A stretch of 5,929 bases of DNA. Origin: Candidatus Latescibacterota bacterium (GTDB lineage Bacteria; Krumholzibacteriota; Krumholzibacteriia; WVZY01; JAKEHA01). The DNA lies in contig JAKEHA010000140.1 in assembly GCA_022615275.1 (NCBI GenBank), positions 1 through 5,929 on the forward strand. Direction: 5' to 3'. Shown here piece by piece: positions 1 to 5,850 of this stretch. The notes beneath the pieces were generated by a model. It made no database searches, was not told the DNA's origin, and saw only the letters and a list, made by a program, of their open reading frames with translations. The position numbers were made by a program, and so were the translations under genes. How positions within the stretch are numbered: the first letter of the stretch is position 1; every line of letters begins with the position of its first letter.

Positions 1-794
1 CCATGGTTGACGATGCCTTCGAGACGGCTCGCACCGGTCATGGTGGTGGCACTTGCGTACGCCTTGGTGTACACCGCGACGTCGTCGTCCTCCAGAGTGC
101 GCGCCGCCAGTCCACCCGGCAGCACGAAATACATCGTCGACGATCGCACCGCGGTGTGCGAGATGCCCAGCATGTGGCCGGCTTCGTGGGTGGCAATGCT
201 CTCGATGTCCCGGGTTCCCGGCGCGCCCGACGTGGAGTAATCGAACGCCGGGTTGAAGATCATGTCGGTGTCGAAGATCTCGCCCGGCCGATACAGCCTC
301 CCGTCGACCTCGGTCGGGGTTTCGAAACTCGTGCTGAGCCCGACCGCCAACGTGGTCAGACCGAAGGGATGGCTCGCGTCGGCGAACGTCACTAGGTTGA
401 TGCCGTCCAGGCCGTTGGCCACCGCCAGCGGCGTGGTACCGCCGTAGCTCGCGGCGAGTTCGGTGCCGGAGATCGAGGTCCACGCGTTGAACGCGTCCTG
501 GACGGCCTCGAGGTCGCTGTCGCCGGATACGCCCGGGGCGCCTTGGTCGTTGATCACGAACGTGACCACGGCATCCGCGGCTCCCCAGTACTCGACGTGG
601 CGGGCGCCGCTGCCGTCGTCAACGCACCCGTCGCCGTCGCGATCGAAGGGAGCCGAGCTTTCGGCCGGGCAACCGTCGTCGTCGTTGAGAACACCGTCGT
701 CGTCGTCGTCGTTGGGTACGAGTCCGTGCACCGAGAAAGCAGCGAACACCAGAACCAACGAGAGCAAGAACGACCAGTTGCGCTTCGTATTCAT
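1..794 (-). CDS. Secreted matrixin-type (M10-like) zinc metalloprotease, C-terminus cut off by window edge
   Basis: The frame runs open from ATG at 794 to the window edge (264 complete codons, no stop). Residues 1-24 form a Sec signal peptide: Lys/Arg N-region, hydrophobic core SFLLSLVLVFAAF, likely cleavage near VHG. Residues 28-60 are an acidic Asp/Gly segment with two cysteines (C42, C57), like thrombospondin type 3 calcium-binding repeats. The catalytic domain starts near residue 63. It holds the zinc motif HEAGHMLGISH (H203, H207, H213 as ligands, E204 as catalytic base) and a Met-turn, SSTM, at M221, the metzincin signature. The protein should therefore be an exported zinc endopeptidase. 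No PRCGxPD-type cysteine switch is visible. After the Met-turn a new segment (GASRLEGIV) resembles the start of a beta-sandwich accessory domain, but it is cut. GGAGG at 802-806 lies 7 nt before the ATG. The gene lies 28 nt downstream of the small secreted protein gene, so cotranscription is likely. Family call firm; substrate unknown. Confidence 0.9.
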   Translation of the reverse strand, partial: MNTKRNWSFLLSLVLVFAAFSVHGLVPNDDDDDGVLNDDDGCPAESSAPFDRDGDGCVDDGSGARHVEYWGAADAVVTFVINDQGAPGVSGDSDLEAVQDAFNAWTSISGTELAASYGGTTPLAVANGLDGINLVTFADASHPFGLTTLAVGLSTSFETPTEVDGRLYRPGEIFDTDMIFNPAFDYSTSGAPGTRDIESIATHEAGHMLGISHTAVRSSTMYFVLPGGLAARTLEDDDVAVYTKAYASATTMTGASRLEGIVNH

Positions 795-822
795 GACGGA
801 ACCTCCGACTCGCGACGAGCGA

Positions 823-1374
823 CTACTCGTTCGGGAGTACGCTATCCAGGAACTGCTCCAGTGTGACCTTGTCCGCGCTCACGCCCGGCTGTGCATCGGC
901 CGCGGGCGCCTTGCCGTCGTCCATGTCGGCCGGCAGTGCGTGCTTGACGAATGCCTTGCCGGTACGCGGATCGCGCTCGATCGTGTACTTACCCTGCGAG
1001 AAGCCCGCGACCTGGAATGCGCCCGGCGTCGACGGCTCCAGGAAGAGCAGGACTTCTTCGCCCTTCTTCCACTGCAGCGCACCGTGCGCGGTCATGCGCA
1101 CGTTACCGACCACACCGCCCAATTGGACGACGCGCACGGACGACGCGGCACCGCCCTTGTAGGTGGAACCGACCGACACGACGGCTTCTGTGAGGATCTT
1201 CGAGTTGTCCTCGTTCCAGTAGGAACGAACACTCGCGACCTTCCCGTCGACGACGAGCTGGGACTCTTGCGCAAGCTCTTTGGGCGAGCGCTGGATCACC
1301 TGGGTAGCGAACGAATTCGCGGCGACGACGACGACTGCCAGCGCCATCGCCCAATGCACTAGACTCCGGTTCAT
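823..1374 (-). CDS. Small secreted protein of unknown function, cotranscribed with the metalloprotease
   Basis: This encodes 183 residues. Residues 1-23 are a Sec signal peptide (hydrophobic core AMALAVVVVAA, likely cleavage at SFA/TQ), so the mature protein should be periplasmic or extracellular. The mature part has no cysteine and no transmembrane segment. It looks beta-rich: VVDGKV (41-46), TYKGG (71-75), LGGVVG (85-90), KKGEEVLLFLEP (103-114), FSQGKY (125-130). A Pro/Ala/Asp-rich linker (about 148-168) and a short amphipathic helix, LEQFLDSVL, close the protein. From memory, proteins of this pattern recur beside secreted matrixins in environmental bacteria, but I know no assigned function or domain name. 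An AGAGGGG-like Shine-Dalgarno sequence (about 1381-1387) sits about 6 nt before the ATG. The stop codon is 28 nt before the metalloprotease start, so a partner role (chaperone, inhibitor or shared surface structure) is plausible but inferred. The gene call is strong; the function is open. Confidence 0.85.
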   Translation of the reverse strand: MNRSLVHWAMALAVVVVAANSFATQVIQRSPKELAQESQLVVDGKVASVRSYWNEDNSKILTEAVVSVGSTYKGGAASSVRVVQLGGVVGNVRMTAHGALQWKKGEEVLLFLEPSTPGAFQVAGFSQGKYTIERDPRTGKAFVKHALPADMDDGKAPAADAQPGVSADKVTLEQFLDSVLPNE

Positions 1375-1407
1375 GACGAACCCCTCTCGGTTTGCGAACT
1401 GTCTCCC

Positions 1408-1421
1408 CGATTGACGATTGA
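1408..1421 (-). repeat. Perfect 7-bp tandem repeat upstream of the small secreted protein gene
   Basis: The minus strand reads TCAATCG twice in succession. The repeat starts 34 nt before the ATG at 1374, in the only gap between the CHAT gene and the small secreted protein gene. Its position would suit an operator half-site pair or a slippage product. No convincing -10/-35 pair could be placed around it, so a regulatory role is only a possibility. Confidence 0.4.
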
Positions 1422-1434
1422 GAACTGCAGGAAC

Positions 1435-1449
1435 GGCCCCGTGCGGGCC
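1435..1449. other. Short GC hairpin just after the CHAT gene stop codon
   Basis: GGCCC and GGGCC pair as a perfect 5-bp stem around a 5-nt loop, 18 nt past the CHAT stop codon. No T-run follows in the minus direction, so it does not meet the usual picture of an intrinsic terminator. It could slow or partly stop transcription, or be chance in GC-rich DNA. The remainder of the 92-nt gap shows only the tandem repeat at 1408-1421 and the downstream ribosome binding site. Confidence 0.25.
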
Positions 1450-1466
1450 CCGCTACCGCGGAGCCA

Positions 1467-4400
1467 CTACCACGGCGAGCGCTCCGTTCCCGTCACCACG
1501 AACGGCGACCAATAGAACGGATGCGAATACTTTTCGGTCTCGATGAGCGCGAGGCGTGCTTCGTTGAGCGCCCGACTCGCGGGACGCTTCTTGCCCAGCA
1601 TGCGCTCGTAGAATGCTTTCATGAGTTCGGCGGTCGACTCGTCGGAAACGGCCCATAGACTCGCGACCACGGAGCCCGCGCCGGACGCGAGAAACGCGCG
1701 GCTCAAGCCGACCACGCCCTCGCCGCGCGAGACCTTGCCCAGCGCGGATTCGCACGCCGACATGACGACCAGGCGGCTGCGCGTCGGTGTGGCGAGTATC
1801 TCGAGGGTGTGGAAGTAACCGTCTTCGTTGTCGCCGGCCGCGAGCACGACGCTCGAGCGTTCGGGCTCGGTCGCGTCGACCAGGCCGTGGGTCGCGAGGT
1901 GGACGACGCGCGGCGCGCCGTTCGTGAGCTCGCGCTTGAGGGTCGCTTCGCGCGCGTCCTTGCCGGTGAGCACGAGCTTGCGGTCGCCCTTGACCTTGGC
2001 CGACACGGCCTCGACTTCTACGGCGGCGAACGGCAGGGGTGCGAGCGGCGCACCGCCGTTCGAGACGAGCGAGGTGAGATCGGGATTGCCGACGGCGAGG
2101 AGATCGCGCGCATAGTCGGCGTCACTCGCGCCCGACTTGAGCGACGCGTACACGGTCGCCGACGGCGCGTAGATGGTGGTGACGTCGCGCACCAGGAAGG
2201 GCTGGTCGCTCCAGCCGCCCTTCGCGGTTTCCGCGGTCAGCAGCACTTCGAACGGAAGTTCGAAGAGGACGCCGTCCGGAACGACGATGGCGGCGTCCGC
2301 CTTGGCGAGACGCGCGGCCGCGGGTGCGACCAGCGATTGATACGCCGCACGCGCTGCGGTCAGAAGATTCGCCGGATCGGCATCGACGTGGGAAAGCGCG
2401 TCGCGCACGCGACGAACCTGGGCTTCGATCTGCGGTCGCGGCGCGAGCTTGGTCACCTCGTGGCCGTCGCGACCGACCACCCACAAAAACGACGCCGAGT
2501 CGCCCAGGGCGTACTCGAGCAGCACGGTCTTGTCGGGCAACGCGCGCGCGATTGCGTCGAGGTCGATCTCCGATTCGGAGGGCGCGAGCCCGCCCAGGGT
2601 CGTCTTGACGCGCGCGCGTCGCTTCTCGACGTACGCACGCTCCAGCTCGGCGCGCTCTTCGGCGTATCCGGCGGCGCCGGGATCGAGCGAGTACAGCCGA
2701 TCGAGCAGCGCCTCCTCTTCGGGAGAGCTGTGCTCCGCGACCGAGTTCTGCAAGAGATCGAGCAACCCTCGCGACTTCGCCTTCTCGATGGTGGCGAACG
2801 CGCGCTTCGACCAACGCGCGTCCCGGGTCGTTTCGAAGGTGGACACGTAGTAGCGCGTCACTTCTTCGTAGTAATAACGGCGCACGCCCGAAAGGAAGCC
2901 GGACTGGACCTCGGCGCCGCCGATGTCAGCGCCTTGGGCTTCCAGGCACGCGAGTCCGCGGTCGTAATAGAAACCCGCGCTGTCGGCGTTCTCCTTCTCG
3001 AAGCTGTGGCCCATCGCGAACCAGGCGCTCGATTCGTGACGCGGCAAGCCGGTCGCGCGCGCGCGCGGCAGGACGTCTCGGAGTCGCGCGCGTGCGTCCG
3101 TGGTCTGGCCCATGGCGGCTTCCACGCTCGCGATGCCGATCTCGTCCTCGACCATCCAGACCGTCGCCTGGTCGTGCGTGTCCTGCGCCAACGCTTCCTG
3201 CCACCCGGCGAGGGCGTCCGGATAGCGGCCGACCCGTGTCAGCAGGTCCGCGCGCGCCGCGTGCGCGTCGCGGTAGCCGCGCGCGTCGCCGGCTTTCTCC
3301 GCCAGCGCGATGGCCTCGTCGATGGCCTTGAGACCGCGCTCATACGCCCCCATGTCGCCGTACAACTCGGCGATGTTGCGCTGCGCGAGGATGGCGTACG
3401 ACGGGTTGTCGAGGGCCTTCGCTCGTTCCGCGAACTGCACGAGGTCGGCGCGGGCGTTCTCCATTTCGCCCATGTTCGCGTAGGTGTAGCCGCGCGTCGA
3501 CAGTACCAGCGCCTGTTCGACGGCGTCCGGATTCGCTTCGAGCAGCTTCCACGCGGCATCGACGTGCGCGAGCGCTTCCGAGTAGCGACCCTGCTGGCGC
3601 AGATGCTCGGCGTAGCTCCGGTGCATGGTGGCCTCGGGGACGGCGAGGCCGCCGCGCGCGGCGATGTCGATGGCGCGCTCGTAGGCGTGGTCGGCGTCCC
3701 GGGTTCGGCCCATCTCGGCGTTCACGAGTGCGACGCCGCTCAGGATTTCGACCATCTGCTGCGGCCCGCCCACCGCTTCCAGTATGGGGAGCGCTTTCTC
3801 GTAGTAGTCGCGGGCCGGCGCGAAACGCCCGGTGCGTCCGTAGACGTGACCCAGGAACGTGTACGACGTCCCCAGTCCGCCCAAATCGCCGGTCTTTTCG
3901 CGCAACGCGATCGCTTGCTGGTAGAACTCGATCGAGCGCGGATAATCGCCGAGTTGTTGGTACGCGGAGCCGAAGCCGTTCAACGTGCGCCCCTCGAGGA
4001 TGCGATCCTCGACCGCGCGGCGCGCGGGCAGTGCCTTCTCGTAGTCCGCGAGCACGAGACTCCAGTCGCCCGTCCCCGAGTTCGCGACCGCGCGCGTGCC
4101 CCAGACGAGCGCCACCGCGTGCGCGTCGCCGATCTTCTCGTAGACGGCGCGGGCTTGATCGAGGAGCGACACCGCCTCGGGAATGTCGCCGGCCTTGCGC
4201 GCCGCGGCCGCTTCCTGCTCGAGTGCGATTGCGCGCGCGCGATTCTTGCGCTGCGACGGCGTCCACTTCTCGTAGGTTGCAACCAGTCCGCGCGCGACGC
4301 TCGTGCCGCCGCGGGCTTCGTGCATGGTCGCGATCTTCTTCGCGAAGGCGACGTTCTCCGCCGCGGCGGCCGCGTCGCCGCCTTGCGCGACTTGGAACGC

Positions 4401-4628
4401 GACGTCGAGGAGCTGTGCCACCGAAGCGCCGACCAGCGGCGCGTTGTCGGCGACGAACGCGGCGAGGGCTTCGTCGCCCTGCGTGCGCGCGACGGAATCC
4501 GCGACCGTGATGAAGTTCGATACCGGATCAGCGGAAGGAGCAAGTGGTGCGGCGTGGGCGACGGACGCATACCGCCCCCCAATACAGAGGAGAAAAACGA
4601 AGCAAACCAGGCGGCCCTTGGACTTCAC
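1467..4628 (-). CDS. Exported TPR-repeat protein with C-terminal CHAT (caspase-like) peptidase domain
   Basis: From a GTG at 4628 this encodes 1053 residues. Residues 1-27 are a signal peptide (KSKGR, then LVCFVFLLCIGG, cleavage at AHA/AP). An upstream ATG at 4706 keeps the frame open but buries the signal peptide behind 26 extra residues, and its only SD-like sequence, AGGTGG, directly abuts the ATG; hence my choice. The GTG itself has only AAGGGA 12 nt upstream. Residues about 131-565 hold around ten TPR units, e.g. one ending LGDYPRSIEFYQQAIALRE. The CHAT domain follows (about 700-1053): VPDGVLFELPFEVLL, then HLATHG with H914, SACESALG with C959, GSVVASLWAV and the family-typical end HPFYWSPFVVTG. 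The His-Cys dyad is intact, so peptidase activity is expected, with TPRs for partner binding. Cytoplasmic TPR-CHAT proteins can be effectors in immunity (e.g. Csx29 with Cas7-11), but the signal peptide here and the lack of nuclease neighbours argue against that role. Substrate unknown. Confidence 0.92.
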   Translation of the reverse strand: MKSKGRLVCFVFLLCIGGRYASVAHAAPLAPSADPVSNFITVADSVARTQGDEALAAFVADNAPLVGASVAQLLDVAFQVAQGGDAAAAAENVAFAKKIATMHEARGGTSVARGLVATYEKWTPSQRKNRARAIALEQEAAAARKAGDIPEAVSLLDQARAVYEKIGDAHAVALVWGTRAVANSGTGDWSLVLADYEKALPARRAVEDRILEGRTLNGFGSAYQQLGDYPRSIEFYQQAIALREKTGDLGGLGTSYTFLGHVYGRTGRFAPARDYYEKALPILEAVGGPQQMVEILSGVALVNAEMGRTRDADHAYERAIDIAARGGLAVPEATMHRSYAEHLRQQGRYSEALAHVDAAWKLLEANPDAVEQALVLSTRGYTYANMGEMENARADLVQFAERAKALDNPSYAILAQRNIAELYGDMGAYERGLKAIDEAIALAEKAGDARGYRDAHAARADLLTRVGRYPDALAGWQEALAQDTHDQATVWMVEDEIGIASVEAAMGQTTDARARLRDVLPRARATGLPRHESSAWFAMGHSFEKENADSAGFYYDRGLACLEAQGADIGGAEVQSGFLSGVRRYYYEEVTRYYVSTFETTRDARWSKRAFATIEKAKSRGLLDLLQNSVAEHSSPEEEALLDRLYSLDPGAAGYAEERAELERAYVEKRRARVKTTLGGLAPSESEIDLDAIARALPDKTVLLEYALGDSASFLWVVGRDGHEVTKLAPRPQIEAQVRRVRDALSHVDADPANLLTAARAAYQSLVAPAAARLAKADAAIVVPDGVLFELPFEVLLTAETAKGGWSDQPFLVRDVTTIYAPSATVYASLKSGASDADYARDLLAVGNPDLTSLVSNGGAPLAPLPFAAVEVEAVSAKVKGDRKLVLTGKDAREATLKRELTNGAPRVVHLATHGLVDATEPERSSVVLAAGDNEDGYFHTLEILATPTRSRLVVMSACESALGKVSRGEGVVGLSRAFLASGAGSVVASLWAVSDESTAELMKAFYERMLGKKRPASRALNEARLALIETEKYSHPFYWSPFVVTGTERSPW

Positions 4629-4818
4629 CGTGCGTACGAATCCCTTGCCACGCTGGTCCCACAACGCGTGGGACGTCAGGCGGATGCAGGGTGGCGGTTC
4701 GGGCATCCACCTGTACTACTCTGTGTGACGCGAGTTGGTTGGCGACGGCACACGGCGCGCGGCTGCTAGTTCACGCTCGGCCGTCGACACAGTCTCGGGA
4801 TAGAAGCTGCGTGGGGAG

Positions 4819-4827
4819 ATTATAGCA
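4819..4827 (-). promoter_or_regulatory. Extended -10 promoter of the TPR-CHAT gene
   Basis: The minus strand reads TGCTATAAT, a consensus TATAAT preceded by TG and one base. This is the extended -10 form that works without a good -35, and none is visible at 17-18 nt. It lies in the non-coding gap after the PhzF-family stop at 4862. The expected start of transcription is near 4812, an A on the minus strand. That gives a leader of about 184 nt to the GTG at 4628, or 106 nt to the ATG at 4706. The rest of the gap (4629-4818) shows no clear riboswitch or strong hairpin. Confidence 0.65.
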
Positions 4828-4861
4828 GGTTTGGGCGTCGCGGCGGGCCGTACACTGCCTA

Positions 4862-5776
4862 TCACGGGACCAACAAATGACCTTCCGACACGACCACCGA
4901 CGAGCCCCCGACCCGGACCGCGATCACGGCACCGTCGCGCGCATCGGCCTCGACGTCGATCTGGCTGGGGCGTCCCATCTCGATTCCCTGCTCGACCCGC
5001 CAGCGCGTCGTCCCGTCCTTAAGTCGTTCCCGCCTGGCCAGATAGCCGGCTAGGCCGCTGGCCGCCGAGCCTGTCGCGGGGTCTTCTTCGACCCCGACCG
5101 CGTGCGTGAACGCGCGCGCGTGGATGGTGGCCCCGCTCGTCTCCACCTCGAACGAAAAGGCGTAGATCTGCGGCGCCCAGGTGCTGGCGAGGTACTGGTT
5201 CCACCACTCGAAATTGAGACGGGCGCGGCGGACCGCGTCGAGCGAAGCGAGCGGAACGAACAGGAACGGCATCCCGCACGAGATGGCTTGCGGCTCGTCG
5301 CGGTCGTCGTCAAGGACGTCGGTGGGATCCAACGACAGCATGGCGGCGACGATTTCGGACGCGGGTGGTGACGGCCCCCACTCCGGCAAGCGGGCGGTCG
5401 TGAGCTGCGAGAAGACGGGCCTGCCACCGGCGGACCGAATCTCGACCGGCACTGGGCCCACATTCTCGCCCAGCACGATGCGCGTCGATTCGCTCTTCAA
5501 CTCGACGCGCCCGCACAGGCCGAGCACGAACGCCGCGCCGATGGTCGGGTGCCCCGCGAACGGCAGCTCGCGCCTCGGCGTGAAGATGCGGACACGGAAC
5601 GTGTGCTCGGGCGACTCGGGCGGGAGCACGAAGACGGTCTCGGAGAGATTGAACTCGCGCGCGACGTGCTGCATCTGCTCGCTCGAGAGTCCGTTGGCGT
5701 AGGGAAAGACGGCGAGTGGATTGCCGCCGAAGGCGCGGTCGGTGAAAACGTCGACGGTCCAGAACGCGTAACGCAT
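4862..5776 (-). CDS. PhzF-family isomerase/epimerase
   Basis: The product is 304 residues, a usual length for the family, which folds as two similar diaminopimelate-epimerase-like halves. Visible signatures: the N-terminal VDVFTDRAFGGNPLAVF; FNLSETVF with E46, matching the catalytic Glu of PhzF; RRELPFAGHPTIG with H76; and EEDPATGSAASG with D232 and S237, the second active-site loop. PhzF of phenazine producers isomerises trans-2,3-dihydro-3-hydroxyanthranilate. Most family members sit outside phenazine operons and have unknown substrates, and no phenazine gene is seen here, so I give no gene symbol. No signal peptide, so cytosolic. ATG at 5776 is preferred because GGAGGAGG ends 5 nt upstream; an in-frame TTG at 5791 would place that site inside the coding region. 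The gene has its own promoter-like element and ends 35 nt before the CHAT promoter, so it is probably a separate unit. Confidence 0.93.
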   Translation of the reverse strand: MRYAFWTVDVFTDRAFGGNPLAVFPYANGLSSEQMQHVAREFNLSETVFVLPPESPEHTFRVRIFTPRRELPFAGHPTIGAAFVLGLCGRVELKSESTRIVLGENVGPVPVEIRSAGGRPVFSQLTTARLPEWGPSPPASEIVAAMLSLDPTDVLDDDRDEPQAISCGMPFLFVPLASLDAVRRARLNFEWWNQYLASTWAPQIYAFSFEVETSGATIHARAFTHAVGVEEDPATGSAASGLAGYLARRERLKDGTTRWRVEQGIEMGRPSQIDVEADARDGAVIAVRVGGSSVVVSEGHLLVP

Positions 5777-5777
5777 G

Positions 5778-5797
5778 GGGGCCTCCTCCAAGGCCCC
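5778..5797 (-). promoter_or_regulatory. GC hairpin presenting the Shine-Dalgarno sequence of the PhzF-family gene in its loop
   Basis: On the minus strand GGGGCC pairs perfectly with GGCCCC around the 8-nt loop TTGGAGGA, one base before the ATG at 5776. GGAGG therefore sits in the loop. A stem so close to the start codon could limit ribosome access, or it could hold the site open for a protein that binds GGA loops. If transcription starts at the -10 element upstream (near 5792), most of the 5' arm is absent, so the full hairpin would form only on read-through transcripts from the preceding gene. The pairing is seen; the regulation is inferred. Confidence 0.5.
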
Positions 5798-5798
5798 G

Positions 5799-5807
5799 AT
5801 GATAGCA
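5799..5807 (-). promoter_or_regulatory. Extended -10-like element of the PhzF-family gene
   Basis: The minus strand reads TGCTATCAT, one base from the consensus extended -10 and from the TGCTATAAT element before the CHAT gene. No good -35 is visible. The expected transcription start is near 5792, giving a leader of about 16 nt to the ATG at 5776. The perfect palindrome at 5808-5825 abuts it on the upstream side. Confidence 0.5.
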
Positions 5808-5825
5808 CGTTCGCAGCGGCGAACG
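5808..5825. promoter_or_regulatory. Perfect 7-bp inverted repeat abutting the PhzF promoter: operator or weak terminator
   Basis: CGTTCGC and GCGAACG form a perfect 7-bp inverted repeat around AGCG. It lies 25 nt past the stop codon of the gene at right and directly upstream of the TGCTATCAT element, covering the spacer where RNA polymerase would sit. An operator for a dimeric repressor would fit. A terminator for the upstream gene is the alternative, but the sequence following on the minus strand (TGCTATCATC) has no T-run. Confidence 0.45.
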
Positions 5826-5850
5826 CTGGCATCGATGCGAAAACGGTGCG

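Noticed and set aside
675..713. GTC triplet runs read as a repeat array or CRISPR-like element.
   Set aside because: They are runs of Asp codons inside the signal-bearing metalloprotease gene and fit its acidic segment. No spacers or regular units are present.
463..1362. A 299-codon plus-strand open frame spanning the metalloprotease and small secreted protein genes.
   Set aside because: It crosses two well-supported minus-strand genes and their gap, has no recognisable motif, and has low-complexity Ser and Arg stretches typical of a shadow frame.
4575..4605. Possible lipoprotein signal (Cys in FLLCIGG) in the CHAT protein.
   Set aside because: The residue before Cys is Leu rather than Gly, Ala or Ser, so it is not a lipobox. 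A signal peptidase I site, AHA/AP, lies downstream.
1467..4628. An antiphage or CRISPR-linked role for the TPR-CHAT protein.
   Set aside because: No Cas, nuclease, toxin or nucleotide-signalling gene is adjacent, and the protein has an export signal, which does not suit a cytoplasmic defence effector.
4629..4706. N-terminal extension of the CHAT protein from ATG 4706.
   Set aside because: The extra 26 residues place charged and polar sequence before a complete signal peptide. The only SD-like sequence abuts the ATG with no spacer. Kept as an alternative, not as the call.
1809..4769. A 986-codon open frame on the plus strand, opposite the TPR-CHAT gene.
   Set aside because: Its translation is Arg/Val-rich without recognisable domains and it mirrors the codon bias of the CHAT gene. 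Long antisense frames are expected in GC-rich genes. The minus-strand protein has clear TPR and CHAT motifs.
4862..5776. Membership of a phenazine biosynthesis cluster.
   Set aside because: No other phz-type gene is in the window, and PhzF-family enzymes are widespread outside phenazine producers.
5777..5791. TTG start at 5791 for the PhzF-family gene, adding five residues.
   Set aside because: The GAG GAG codons it would use are the Shine-Dalgarno sequence of the ATG at 5776, and family similarity begins at MRYAFWTVDVF.
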